From positions 368,501 to 432,500 of the forward strand of contig CP039459.1 in assembly GCA_004843165.1 (NCBI GenBank): DNA of 64,000 nt. The letters run 5' to 3'. The notes under the pieces are model-generated. The model searched no databases and was not told the DNA's origin. It saw only the letters and a program-made list of their open reading frames with translations. Positions 36,390 to 45,390 of this stretch are shown piece by piece; position 1 is the stretch's first letter, and each line of letters opens with the position of its first letter. Made by a program: the position numbers and the translations under genes. Origin of the DNA: Acetobacteraceae bacterium (GTDB lineage: Bacteria > Pseudomonadota > Alphaproteobacteria > Acetobacterales > Acetobacteraceae).

Positions 36390-36937
36390 CACAGACATCA
36401 CGACATTCAGCCGGGAAAAGCCAAGGACTTTTCTTAAATAAAGACATTACAAGCACCGCCATCTATTCTGGTGAAGGAAATTGCTACCGTTATACGCTGA
36501 CCCGCATTTGGGACACGGAAAAACCACGCATTTTATGGATTATGATGAATCCCTCTGTAGCAACAGAAACAGAGGATGACCGTACGGTGGCAAAATGTCA
36601 GCGCCTCTCCCGCAAATGGGGCTATGGCAGTATGAATGTCGGCAATAGTTTTGCCTATCGCGCCACAGATCAAAAAAGATTATTGGAAGTCAGCGATCCT
36701 GTTGGGCCGGAAAATCTGCAATATCTAATCTGCATGGCAAAAGAAAGCGATAAAGTCATCCTTGCCTATGGTACGCCGCAGGCAAAGCAACTACAGGCAC
36801 AAGGCACAAAAATTGCCCAAGCCCTCGCCAAAGAAGGTATTGCGCTTTACGCCCTGAAAATCAGTACAAAAAATCGCCCCTACCATCCTCTCTATCTGAG
36901 TGAAGATTCAAAACCTATCCCGTTTCAGCCTTTATAG
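36386..36937 (+). CDS. DUF1643 domain protein
   Basis: The 183-residue product has the DUF1643 pattern: YRYTLTRIW, ILWIMMNPSVA, TEDDRTVAKCQRLSRKWGYGSMNVGNSFAYRATD and a late ALKISTKNRPYHPLYL. The family is widespread in Proteobacteria and has no settled function. It starts with ATGA overlapping the stop of the transglycosylase gene, and thiD follows after 29 bases with a good ribosome site (AAGGAGG), so the three may be one transcript. Confidence 0.85.
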   Translation: MTQTSRHSAGKSQGLFLNKDITSTAIYSGEGNCYRYTLTRIWDTEKPRILWIMMNPSVATETEDDRTVAKCQRLSRKWGYGSMNVGNSFAYRATDQKRLLEVSDPVGPENLQYLICMAKESDKVILAYGTPQAKQLQAQGTKIAQALAKEGIALYALKISTKNRPYHPLYLSEDSKPIPFQPL

Positions 36938-36966
36938 ACTTATCTCTTCTTAAGGAGGCATCAGAT

Positions 36967-37767
36967 ATGATTGCCAATATTTTAAGCATTGCCGGTTCAG
37001 ATCCCTCTGGTGGCGCCGGTATTCAAGCAGATATTAAATCCATTTCCGCCACGAAAGCCTATGCTCTGGCCGTTATTACCTGCCTAACAGCTACAAATAC
37101 ACAAGGCGTTCAAGACAGTTTCCCTATTCCTGCTGATTTTATTTCCAAACAAATTAAAATTTTAAAAGAAGATATTCACATTGATGCCATAAAAATCGGC
37201 ATGTTAGGCACGGTTGAAATTATCGAAACGGTTTATAACGAAATAAAAAATCTTGATATTCCGATTGTGCTTGACCCTGTGATGGTTTGCAAAGGTGGAC
37301 ATCGCATTTTAGATAATAAAACCCTTATAGCACTACGTGAAAAACTTTTACCCCTTGCGACCCTTATAACCCCCAACCTTCCAGAAACAGGCTATCTCTT
37401 ACAAACTTCCCAGGCGACCTCTCATGCAGAGATTGAAGCACAAGGGAAAGAAATCTTAAAACTTGGTGCAAAAGCAGTTTTGATAAAAGGTGGATATTTA
37501 CAAAATGCAGACAGCACAGATTTTCTCATAACGCCTTCTCAAACCCTCCCCCTTCCGGCGAAAAGATGCCAAACAAAAAATACGCATGGAACAGGCTGTT
37601 CTCTATCTGCAGCCATTGCAAGCTTTTTAGGACAAGGATTACAACTTCCAGAAGCGGTTCAGAAAGCGAAAATTTGGCTACATACCGCCATTCGGAAATC
37701 AGAGAGACTTAATGTCGGCACAGGCTGTGGTCCTATCCACCATTTCCATGAATTATGGGAAGATTAG
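36967..37767 (+). CDS. thiD: Hydroxymethylpyrimidine/phosphomethylpyrimidine kinase
   Basis: ThiD phosphorylates HMP and HMP-P for thiamine synthesis. The 266-residue product is a ribokinase-fold enzyme with SIAGSDPSGGAGIQADIK at the N-terminus, VLDPVMVCKGG near residue 98, and the anion-hole/catalytic motif TKNTHGTGCSLSAAIAS near residue 200. No TPP riboswitch was seen upstream. It ends the plus-strand run; the CRISPR-bearing gap follows. Confidence 0.94.
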   Translation: MIANILSIAGSDPSGGAGIQADIKSISATKAYALAVITCLTATNTQGVQDSFPIPADFISKQIKILKEDIHIDAIKIGMLGTVEIIETVYNEIKNLDIPIVLDPVMVCKGGHRILDNKTLIALREKLLPLATLITPNLPETGYLLQTSQATSHAEIEAQGKEILKLGAKAVLIKGGYLQNADSTDFLITPSQTLPLPAKRCQTKNTHGTGCSLSAAIASFLGQGLQLPEAVQKAKIWLHTAIRKSERLNVGTGCGPIHHFHELWED

Positions 37768-37929
37768 GGCATTAGGCTCCCTCTATGGCATTGATGTTTA
37801 AAAAGATAATGTTCAGAAATGCCGTAAACGTTTGAAGAAAACTTTCTTTAAATACTCTTCTAAACGACTTCCTAAAGAGAGAACGCTAGAGCAAAAAGAA
37901 AAACTTCTATTGTCGTGATGTGATATTGA
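37768..37929 (-). other. Gene-free stretch left of the CRISPR array, with a possible reading-frame remnant
   Basis: No start-bearing gene is seen. On the minus strand an open frame of 37 codons between about 37814 and 37928 ends with LEEYLKKVFFKRLRHF and a stop; it has no start codon and could be a fragment of a lost gene or chance. No further CRISPR repeats were found at the expected 60-base step. Confidence 0.3.
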
Positions 37930-38017
37930 CTTCTAAGCTGCCTGTGCGGCAGTGAACACCGTATTAAACGGAATGCTTAAACTAAGAGATTTCTAAGCTG
38001 CCTGTGCGGCAGTGAAC
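37930..38017 (-). CRISPR. Two-repeat, one-spacer CRISPR array of type I-F kind
   Basis: Two 28-base repeats (37930-37957 and 37990-38017) flank a 32-base spacer (37958-37989). Each repeat reads TTCTAAGCTGCCTGTGCGGC then AGTGAAC on the plus strand and holds the stem CTGCC/GGCAG. From memory it equals the classic Yersinia-type I-F repeat, whose spacers are also 32 bases. The repeats differ only at the first base (C against T); the left one is therefore the likely degenerate end repeat, so the array is read on the minus strand with its leader on the right. No cas gene is within the window. The spacer shows no match to the window by eye. Confidence 0.88.
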
Positions 38018-38160
38018 GAGAAGAAAAGAGACTTTACCCTACAGAAATCTGCGATAAAAGCCTAAAAAATATCTTTTAACCCTTTTTAAATCTCGTTTAT
38101 ATCTATCCCAGAAATCAGGGGGCTTTTTGCAAAGTATAAAAAAAGGGTAAAACTTCTCCT
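38018..38160 (-). promoter_or_regulatory. Putative leader of the CRISPR mini-array
   Basis: This AT-rich stretch lies upstream of the array in its reading direction. It contains long inverted arms TTTTAACCCTTTTT (38074-38087) and AAAAAAAGGGTAAAA (38138-38152) about 50 bases apart. Direction is inferred from the changed repeat at the other end. The remaining bases to 38282 hold nothing recognisable beyond a short CACAG/CTGTG stem after mutL. Confidence 0.4.
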
Positions 38161-38282
38161 CGCATCTTTAGAACCTTCATTAAGAGGAAAGAGGTGCTGT
38201 TTTAGCAAAAGGCGGAGGCGATTTACCTTATGATAATGCGCTGAGCATCACAGCCAAAACTGTGCATAACCGCCCTGAATCA

Positions 38283-40205
38283 TCACGTTCTTCCAAAAAT
38301 CTTTTCAAGATCTTCTTTACCCAAACTAACCCAGGTCGGTCTACCATGTGGGCAATTCCCGGCTCTGGGATTTGTTTCCATATCTCTTAAAAGCTGAGAC
38401 ATTTCAGCATGGTTTAAACGTCTTCCGGCACGGATACTGCCGTGGCAGGCCATCGTTGCCAAAATATCTTCAATTTTTTCCTCAAGGGCTTTGGCTTTTT
38501 TCGCTGGGAAATCGTCTAAAAAAGTGAGCTCTTCCGCCATATCCCGCAAAAGCGATTCAACAGCGCCTGATCCCAATAAAGAAGGCGTTCCCCGAACCAT
38601 AAGACTGCCTGCGCCGAAATCCTCAATGATAAAACCTAATTTTTCCAGCTCCGCTGATTTTTCCAATAAGGTCTTAGCGAGCATTTCCCCAATTTCTAAA
38701 ATTTCTGGCATTAAAAGCGTCTGGCTTCGAATGCCGCCTTCTAAAAATTGGTCTCGTAATTTTTCAATCGTCAGTCGTTCATGAGCGGCATGCTGGTCAA
38801 CCAGAATGAGAGCGCCATTCGGTGCACGTGCCAAAATATATGTTTCAAAAATCTGTGTAATCGGCTCACCCAGCGGATATTTCTTTTCATCAATTTCTGT
38901 AACTTTGGCCTCTTCCAAAAGCCGTACGGCAAGTGCCTGTGTTTCATTTAATCGGCTTGGCATCGCCTGTGAAGCCGGTGCAAAACTTGCCTTTTCCATT
39001 TCAGGGGAAAGCGCCGACATAAGCCTATGATTTAAGGCATTTTTATCCTGTGCAAAATCACTGGTTTTGTTCAATGGAAAGGCCGCTTTTTGCAGGGCTT
39101 TTTTATCAAAGGCAAAGCTCGTTGTAACCCCGGCTCCCCCTGATAAAGCCTCACTTAAGGCATGAATTAAAAAACCACGAACCTTGCCCTCATCCCGAAA
39201 ACGCAATTCATTCTTTGTCGGATGAACATTAACATCCACCTCTTCATAAGGCAGTTGCAAATGCACGACAGCAATTGGAAAGCGTCCACGTTCAATCAAA
39301 GGACGGTACGCCACACGTAAGGCCATTTGCAGAACCTTATCCGTCACACTTCGGCCATTGACCAAAAAGAATTGGCTATATCCTGTCGAGCGTGTTTGCG
39401 AGGGACTGCCAAGCCATGCCGTTACCGAAAGCTGTCCTCTATGGGACTGGCAGGGAATAAAAGTTGAGGCTGGTGCGCCCATAACCGCCGCTGCCCGATC
39501 CCCAGCAGGTTGGGCTGGAAAATAAAAAACCTCTCTGTTATCACGTTTTAAGCGGAAAGAGACATGAGGAGCACATAAAGCCAAACGACGAACCATATTT
39601 TCAATACGGCTGTCTTCGACCCGTGTGCTTTTTAAAAATTTACGCCGTGCTGGCGTTGCAAAGAACAAATCGCTTACCCGAACTTTTGTCCCTTGTGCCC
39701 CGGCAACAGGTCTTAAAGGGGCAATTTCTCCCCCTTTGACCTCTTGAATCCACGCTTCTGAAGCTTCCGGCAGGCGAGAAATAATCGAAAGGCATGCTGT
39801 TGAGGCAATAGAGGGCAAAGCCTCTCCACGGAAACCAAGCGTTCGAATATCTTCTAAAATCGTTGAAAAATCCGCCTCATGCGAATGATTTAAAAGATCC
39901 TCCGAAAAAGAAGTCGGAATTTTTAATTTTGAAGTACAATGACGCTTAACAGCAAAGGGCAATTCTTCGGGCGACATGCCTCTGCCGTCATCTGTAATTT
40001 CAATAAGATCTTTACCGCCTGCTTTGGTTTCTATCTCAATGGATGTTGCCCCTGCATCCAGTGCATTTTCAACTAATTCTTTCACCACGCCTGCAGGACG
40101 TTCAACAACTTCCCCTGCCGCAATAAGATTAACCAAATGATCCGGCAGACGATGAATGGTGGAGGCGGAAAGATTTTCCCCTAAATCCTGTTGCTCAGGC
40201 AGCAT
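38283..40205 (-). CDS. mutL: DNA mismatch repair protein MutL
   Basis: MutL links mismatch-bound MutS to strand incision. The 640-residue product has the GHKL ATPase domain (IAAGEVVERPAGVVKELVENALDAGA, DDGRGM, TLGFRGEALPSIAS), the transducer domain (VNVHPTKNELRF) and a C-terminal dimerisation domain from about residue 450. The endonuclease motif DQHAAHERLTIEKL is present near the start of the C-terminal domain, and CHGSIRAGRRL with NCPHGRPTW near the end, so this MutL likely nicks DNA itself, as in bacteria lacking MutH. It is the last gene of the ileS-lspA-bamF-mutL run, 10 bases after bamF. Confidence 0.95.
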   Translation of the reverse strand: MLPEQQDLGENLSASTIHRLPDHLVNLIAAGEVVERPAGVVKELVENALDAGATSIEIETKAGGKDLIEITDDGRGMSPEELPFAVKRHCTSKLKIPTSFSEDLLNHSHEADFSTILEDIRTLGFRGEALPSIASTACLSIISRLPEASEAWIQEVKGGEIAPLRPVAGAQGTKVRVSDLFFATPARRKFLKSTRVEDSRIENMVRRLALCAPHVSFRLKRDNREVFYFPAQPAGDRAAAVMGAPASTFIPCQSHRGQLSVTAWLGSPSQTRSTGYSQFFLVNGRSVTDKVLQMALRVAYRPLIERGRFPIAVVHLQLPYEEVDVNVHPTKNELRFRDEGKVRGFLIHALSEALSGGAGVTTSFAFDKKALQKAAFPLNKTSDFAQDKNALNHRLMSALSPEMEKASFAPASQAMPSRLNETQALAVRLLEEAKVTEIDEKKYPLGEPITQIFETYILARAPNGALILVDQHAAHERLTIEKLRDQFLEGGIRSQTLLMPEILEIGEMLAKTLLEKSAELEKLGFIIEDFGAGSLMVRGTPSLLGSGAVESLLRDMAEELTFLDDFPAKKAKALEEKIEDILATMACHGSIRAGRRLNHAEMSQLLRDMETNPRAGNCPHGRPTWVSLGKEDLEKIFGRT

Positions 40206-40215
40206 TTAAAACGCC

Positions 40216-40743
40216 TTAATGCTCTTCTGTCGGGGTTGGGCCCTCATTCATTGGACGTCCCAAAGCCTCATTGCGGCGCAAGCGATGATTCTCCTCATCT
40301 GCATTTACCACATTGCCTGTTTTAGGGCCTTTCCAGAACATTAAACTATTAATGAATCTCGGATCTTCCGAGGCGGCTAGTCCGCCTGAATCTGGCGTTG
40401 CCGCCGCCCTTTGTGTTGCGGAACTCAGCTCCGTCTGTCCAGGACTTGGCTCCCCGACGACGGGATGGATCGCCATTTCCGGCGAAAGTGTTTCCATTGC
40501 CTCAAGGCTGGCGCTTTTATCAACATCTGTCCCCTCGCCTTTTTCACCGCCCGGCAAAGCCATGCGTTCCGAAGGCGGCATCGAAAGCGGCGCTCTCGTT
40601 GTTACGGTATATTCATCAGGCAAAGAGCGTTTCAGGCCGAAAGCCCTTGCAGCCTCATCGCTGGAACAGCCAGACAAGACCAAGACCGTTCCCAGAAAAA
40701 AAACACTGCCGGCTAAATTTACTGCATGATAAGAAATTTTCAT
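40216..40743 (-). CDS. DUF3035 lipoprotein, BamF-like
   Basis: BamF is a lipoprotein subunit of the outer membrane assembly machine in Alphaproteobacteria. The 175-residue product has a lipobox (LSGC, cysteine 26) and the DUF3035 signature AARAFGLKRSLPDEYTVTTRAPLSMPPS directly after it, seen here in parts AARAFGLKR and PDEYTVTTRAPLSMPP. The rest is low-complexity with a conserved-looking end. It sits between lspA and mutL with 10-base gaps on both sides, the usual alphaproteobacterial place. Confidence 0.83.
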   Translation of the reverse strand: MKISYHAVNLAGSVFFLGTVLVLSGCSSDEAARAFGLKRSLPDEYTVTTRAPLSMPPSERMALPGGEKGEGTDVDKSASLEAMETLSPEMAIHPVVGEPSPGQTELSSATQRAAATPDSGGLAASEDPRFINSLMFWKGPKTGNVVNADEENHRLRRNEALGRPMNEGPTPTEEH

Positions 40744-40753
40744 TTCGTGCCTC

Positions 40754-41317
40754 TTAGCCCTCTATCGAGGATTTTTTCCGATCATTTAGAAAAGAATAGA
40801 TCATCCAAATCATAACGCCGCCGACAATCGCTGTATCTGCCAAGTTAAAAACATACCAAGAAACTTCCCCGATGTGAAAATATAAAAAATCCACAACGGT
40901 TCCGCCTCTGTCAAAACGATCCCACGCATTTCCAAGTGCCCCGCCGATAATCAAACCACAGCACAAAGCCACGACAGGCGATTTTGCACGCCAAAGGCAA
41001 AGTCCTAAAAAGACAGAAGCAAAGAGCGAGATCAGAATAAAAATCCACGGACCGAACTGATCCGTCACCCCCCCTAACATGCCAAAAGTGACGGCTTTAT
41101 TTCGAACCAGAACCAAATCAAAGAAAGGCGTAATCTGCTTATCATGCACAAAGCCGCCAAGCTTTTCTAAAATAAGGCCTTTGCTCCATTGATCGATGAT
41201 AAAAACAAGAACGATCAATCCAAAAGCCGCAAACTTTGAAAATGTCGCCTGTTGCCAAGAAAAACCATTGAGATATTCTTGGAACTTTTCTGAAAGAGAG
41301 CGATTTTCAGATGACAT
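40754..41317 (-). CDS. lspA: Lipoprotein signal peptidase (signal peptidase II)
   Basis: LspA cuts the signal peptide from diacylated prolipoproteins. The 187-residue product has four membrane helices and the catalytic aspartates in the motifs DRGGTVVDFL (Asp143) and FNLADTAI (Asp161). An N-terminal cytoplasmic extension of about 28 residues precedes the first helix. The start overlaps the ileS stop as TAATG, so the two are coupled. Confidence 0.95.
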   Translation of the reverse strand: MSSENRSLSEKFQEYLNGFSWQQATFSKFAAFGLIVLVFIIDQWSKGLILEKLGGFVHDKQITPFFDLVLVRNKAVTFGMLGGVTDQFGPWIFILISLFASVFLGLCLWRAKSPVVALCCGLIIGGALGNAWDRFDRGGTVVDFLYFHIGEVSWYVFNLADTAIVGGVMIWMIYSFLNDRKKSSIEG

Positions 41318-44274
41318 TAGACATTTTCCTCTAGGTAATTTTCAACGACATCTGCGCAACGTGGGCAAATATCTTTATATTTTTCATTCTGTCCAACTGT
41401 TTCAAGAACTTTCCAACAACGGGAACATTTCTCCCCCTCAGACTTTTGAGCCGTAGCGGAGGCATGATCTGCGGATTCAATTTCTAATTTTGAAACAATG
41501 CAAATATCCTGCCAATCTTCTTGGGAAAGAAGCGCTTGGTCTTCTGGTGGCAATTTCAAAATCACAGAAGCTTCTAAAGAGGAACGAATTTCTCCGGCAC
41601 TTCTTAGATTTTCAAGCTCTGTCGTAACAAGGCTTCTGATTTCACGAATTTTATCCCAGTTGGCTTCAGTGCTTTCATCATCCCAGAGATATTTCTCTCC
41701 CTGTTTTTCAGGAACGTAGAAATTTTGCAGATGAACACTATTCTCAAAACGAACGCTCCAAGCTTCTTCTGCGGTAAAGACCAAGGCCGGTGCAAGCCAT
41801 GTTGTCAACGCTTTATGCAAAATATCGAGCAAAGTTCTAACGGATTGTCGAACATGGCTATCTTGCCCATCGCAATAAAGAACATCTTTACGAATATCAA
41901 AATAAAAGGCCGAGAGGTCTAGGTTACAGAAATTATAAATCTCATTGAAAACATCACGCCAATCATGTGTTTCCTCAACGGCTTTAAGTATTTTCTGATG
42001 AATTTGGCGCAAACGGTGAAGAATATAACGCTCTAAAGAAGGCAGTTTTTCAAAGGAAACAATTTCTTTTGCTTCAAAACCATCCAGACCACCCAAAATC
42101 CAGCGCAAGCTGTTGCGGATACGGCGATACATTTCCGCCTGCTGTTTGAGAATTTCCTTACTAATCCGCAAATCTTCGCTGGAATCGGCATTCACCACCC
42201 AAAAACGCAAAATATCCGCGCCCATTTCATCGGCGACTTCAATAGGCGAAATCACATTTCCCAAAGATTTGGACATTTTCCGTCCTTTGCCATCCATCAC
42301 AAATCCTTGTGTTAGAATGGTTTTTGCCGGTGCAATGTCCCAAGATTGCAAACATTCTAGCAAAGTGGACTGGAACCAGCCACGATGCTGATCGGAACCT
42401 TCTAAAATCAAATCGGCCGGGAAATTAATACCGGGTTGTTTTTGGCCTTTTTCATCCTGAAGAACGAGACCCGGCATACAGCCGCTTTCAAACCAGACAT
42501 CGACCACATCAAAAACAGGATCATAATTTTCAGGATCATATTTCTCACCTAAAAATCTTTTTGCCATGTCCGGTTGATACCAAGCATCTGCTCCTTCTTG
42601 AGCAAAAACATCGACAATGCGTTTCATCACTTCGGCATCACGCAAAAGCTTGCCGCTTTTTTTCTCAACAAAAATGGCAATCGGCACACCCCAAGTCCGT
42701 TGACGTGAAATGCACCAATCAGGACGCCCTGCGAGCATGGAAGTCAAACGACGGCGGGAAGCAGCCGGTAAAAAAGTTACCTCTTCTAAAGCATTTAAGG
42801 CTTTTTCTTTTAAAGAACCTGCTGTGCCGCCCTCTGGTTTTTCATGCTCTCCCATTGCGATAAACCATTGTGGGGTAGCACGGAAAATAATGGGTTTTTT
42901 AGAACGCCATGAATGCGGATAAGAATGCAGAATAGTCTCTTCTGCTATCAAACCCGCAGGGGCTTTACCAAGATTATACGCTCTGGCCTCTTTAAGATAT
43001 TCGCAAACAGGCTCTGCGGCCTTAAAGACGTGGACTCCAGAAAGACCTGAAACATGGTCGGCATAAAGTCCATTATCGAGGACGTCTTCGGTCACTTCAA
43101 TCCCATTAGCCGTACAGAGGCGGAAATCATCCTCCCCATGTGCTGGCGCCATATGCACAACACCTGTCCCAGCTTCCGCTGTAACAAAATCTCCTCCAAG
43201 AAGCGGGCGCTCTTTGCCGTAAAAGATCTCATTTTCCGGTAGAGATTTACCAAGAATTTTTTCCGCCATTGGATGAAAAACTGTCGTTCCGGAGAGTTCT
43301 TTTCCTAAAAAGGATGAAAGTTCCTGCCATTGTGTGATTTTGGCTTTTTGAGCGAAGCTCTCAAGCAACTCTTTGGCTAAAAGGAAGCGGCCTTTTACCG
43401 GAACCAAAGATTCCTCACCGACTTTCTGCGCTTCGATCACGACATATTCAAGTTCCGGATTATAAGCCAAAGCCCGATTAAGCGGCACTGTCCAAGGCGT
43501 TGTCGTCCACATAATGGCAGATGCATCTTTGAGCTTTCCGCCTGTTGAATCTTGCGCAATTGGGAAGGCAACAAATAAAGTTCTGCTTTTGATATCGTGA
43601 TATTCAATTTCAGCCTCTGCCAAAGCGGTTCGCTCGACAGGGCTCCACATGACAGGTTTTAGGCCACGATAAAGACGTCCACTAAGAAGAAATTCACCGA
43701 TTTCTTGGGCAATGCCACTTTCATAGCGGTAGTCCATTGTGACATAGCGGTTTTGCCACTCTGCCTGCACGCCCATGCGTTTGAAATCTTCTTGCTGGAC
43801 ACCGACCCAATGTTTTGCATATTCCCGACATTGCGCACGGAAAGCCAAAACGTCCTCTTTAACATCGTTTTTCTTGTTTTTGCGGTTTTCTTCCTCAACC
43901 TTCCACTCGATTGGCAGACCGTGGCAATCCCAGCCCGGTAAGTAACGCACCTCTTTATCAGACATACGCTGCGCCCGATTGATGACATCTTTCATCACTT
44001 TATTGAGCGCATGTCCAATATGGATACGTCCATTAGCATAGGGTGGGCCATCATGGAGTGTAAAAACCGTCTTTTTCTTTTGTCCTGCTTCTTTAATCTG
44101 CTGATCTAACCGTGCTTCTTCCCATTTCCGAAGCATTTCGGGCTCACGTGTTGGCAGATTGCCACGCATTGGAAAGGCTGTTTTAGGAAGAAAAACCGTG
44201 CCCCGATAATCGCCAGCTGCAATTTTTTCTGCCGGGCTCATCTCGTTTTGATCATTTTTGGCTTTTTGAGACAT
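41317..44274 (-). CDS. ileS: Isoleucyl-tRNA synthetase
   Basis: This class I synthetase charges tRNA-Ile. The 985-residue product has HIGH at residues 85-88, a CP1 editing domain, the KMSKS loop (GRKMSKSLGNV) and a C-terminal zinc site of the CxxC...CxxC form (CSRCWKVL and CPRCADVV). The C-terminal zinc finger and the sequence of the editing domain mark the typical bacterial type 1 enzyme. It lies downstream of ribF (76-base gap) and upstream of lspA with a TAATG overlap. Confidence 0.96.
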   Translation of the reverse strand: MSQKAKNDQNEMSPAEKIAAGDYRGTVFLPKTAFPMRGNLPTREPEMLRKWEEARLDQQIKEAGQKKKTVFTLHDGPPYANGRIHIGHALNKVMKDVINRAQRMSDKEVRYLPGWDCHGLPIEWKVEEENRKNKKNDVKEDVLAFRAQCREYAKHWVGVQQEDFKRMGVQAEWQNRYVTMDYRYESGIAQEIGEFLLSGRLYRGLKPVMWSPVERTALAEAEIEYHDIKSRTLFVAFPIAQDSTGGKLKDASAIMWTTTPWTVPLNRALAYNPELEYVVIEAQKVGEESLVPVKGRFLLAKELLESFAQKAKITQWQELSSFLGKELSGTTVFHPMAEKILGKSLPENEIFYGKERPLLGGDFVTAEAGTGVVHMAPAHGEDDFRLCTANGIEVTEDVLDNGLYADHVSGLSGVHVFKAAEPVCEYLKEARAYNLGKAPAGLIAEETILHSYPHSWRSKKPIIFRATPQWFIAMGEHEKPEGGTAGSLKEKALNALEEVTFLPAASRRRLTSMLAGRPDWCISRQRTWGVPIAIFVEKKSGKLLRDAEVMKRIVDVFAQEGADAWYQPDMAKRFLGEKYDPENYDPVFDVVDVWFESGCMPGLVLQDEKGQKQPGINFPADLILEGSDQHRGWFQSTLLECLQSWDIAPAKTILTQGFVMDGKGRKMSKSLGNVISPIEVADEMGADILRFWVVNADSSEDLRISKEILKQQAEMYRRIRNSLRWILGGLDGFEAKEIVSFEKLPSLERYILHRLRQIHQKILKAVEETHDWRDVFNEIYNFCNLDLSAFYFDIRKDVLYCDGQDSHVRQSVRTLLDILHKALTTWLAPALVFTAEEAWSVRFENSVHLQNFYVPEKQGEKYLWDDESTEANWDKIREIRSLVTTELENLRSAGEIRSSLEASVILKLPPEDQALLSQEDWQDICIVSKLEIESADHASATAQKSEGEKCSRCWKVLETVGQNEKYKDICPRCADVVENYLEENV

Positions 44275-44350
44275 CAGTGTTTTCCAAATCAGCTTAGAAA
44301 TAAAGAATTAAAATTTAAGGATAAAAATATTTTAGAGGAAAAATTCCAAA

Positions 44351-45337
44351 TCACAAAAGAGAAATCTCAGTCATTTTTCCTAATTGAAACCATTCTTTTG
44401 CGGCTTGCGCATCAGCATTTATTTGCGTTGTCAAAGCGTTAAGACTTTCAAAACGCTGCTCATTGCGCAAATGATTTAAGAGAAAAATCTGAATTTCCCG
44501 TCCGTAAAGATCACCAGAGAAATCAAATAAATGCGCCTCAATGCGACTTTGCACCTTATCATTAATTGTAGGCCGGCGACCGATATTGGCAACCCCGTGA
44601 TAGGTTTTTCCAGCCCCATCCCCCCCATCATCAGGTAGTTTAATGGCGCAAATATAAGCCCCTCTCGCCGGCTCAATATAATGACCCAGCGCCACATTCG
44701 CCGTAGGGAAGCCTAAGAGACGTCCTCTTTTATCCCCATGAAGGACTTTTCCTGAAAGAGACCAAGGCCGTCCAAGATACGACATCGCCTTTTCGGGATA
44801 GCCTTCCTGAAGGGCACGCCGCACCCGTGTCGAAGAAATCGGCCCCTCAGAATCATGCAAGGCCTCAATATCTGTCAGACCAATGCCATGCGCCCCTAAA
44901 AGCTTTCCGAGCAGATCAACATTGCCAAGACGGCGATGGCCGAAACAGAAATCTGTTCCGCACCCAACATGCTTAACGCCAAGAGATTTAATCAGCACCT
45001 CTTCAACAAATTGCTCAGGAGAAAGATTGGCAAATTCCGGTGTAAAAGCAATTTCAAAAATATTTTCAACACCTAACGGCGCAAAATATTTTGCACGCTC
45101 CTTCCCCGTATTCATCAACTGAAATGGCGGATCTTGCGGACGAAACACGCCCTTTGGATGCGGGGCAAAAGTCACCACCGCCAAAGGCGCAGACGGGCAC
45201 GCTCTTGCAAGCTTAGTGAGTAGATATTGATGCCCGAGATGAACCCCGTCAAAATTGCCCAGCGCAACAGCACAATTTTTAGCTGTTGCTGGGATATGAC
45301 GCCAATCTTGATGAAGGGCAGGAAAACGAGTGCCCAA
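44351..45337 (-). CDS. ribF: Bifunctional riboflavin kinase / FAD synthetase
   Basis: RibF makes FMN and then FAD. The 328-residue product has an N-terminal nucleotidyltransferase domain (ALGNFDGVHLGHQYLL near residue 26; FCFGHRRLGN; ISSTRVRRAL near 168) and a C-terminal riboflavin kinase domain (GRLLGFPTANV, RRPTIND, EAHLFDFSGDLYG). Both parts are complete. The flavin products are needed by ThyX, the dehydrogenase large subunit and other enzymes in the window, though without direct link. It precedes ileS in the same direction, as in many bacteria. Confidence 0.95.
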   Translation of the reverse strand: MGTRFPALHQDWRHIPATAKNCAVALGNFDGVHLGHQYLLTKLARACPSAPLAVVTFAPHPKGVFRPQDPPFQLMNTGKERAKYFAPLGVENIFEIAFTPEFANLSPEQFVEEVLIKSLGVKHVGCGTDFCFGHRRLGNVDLLGKLLGAHGIGLTDIEALHDSEGPISSTRVRRALQEGYPEKAMSYLGRPWSLSGKVLHGDKRGRLLGFPTANVALGHYIEPARGAYICAIKLPDDGGDGAGKTYHGVANIGRRPTINDKVQSRIEAHLFDFSGDLYGREIQIFLLNHLRNEQRFESLNALTTQINADAQAAKEWFQLGKMTEISLL

Positions 45338-45390
45338 AATATATCCCTTAAATTTATTCTAGGTGTAATCAGAAAAGATTTTAATAGCGA

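Noticed and set aside
36900..36966. TPP riboswitch upstream of thiD
   Set aside because: The gap is only 29 bases and holds no CUGAGA-like box.
37930..38017. A Tn7-like CRISPR-associated transposon (type I-F3) end
   Set aside because: No tnsA, tnsB, tnsC, tniQ or transposon end repeats are seen in the window; only the mini-array is supported.
40313..40757. Three overlapping plus-strand frames opposite the BamF-like gene
   Set aside because: They are shadows of a GC-richer real gene with a clear lipobox and DUF3035 signature on the minus strand.
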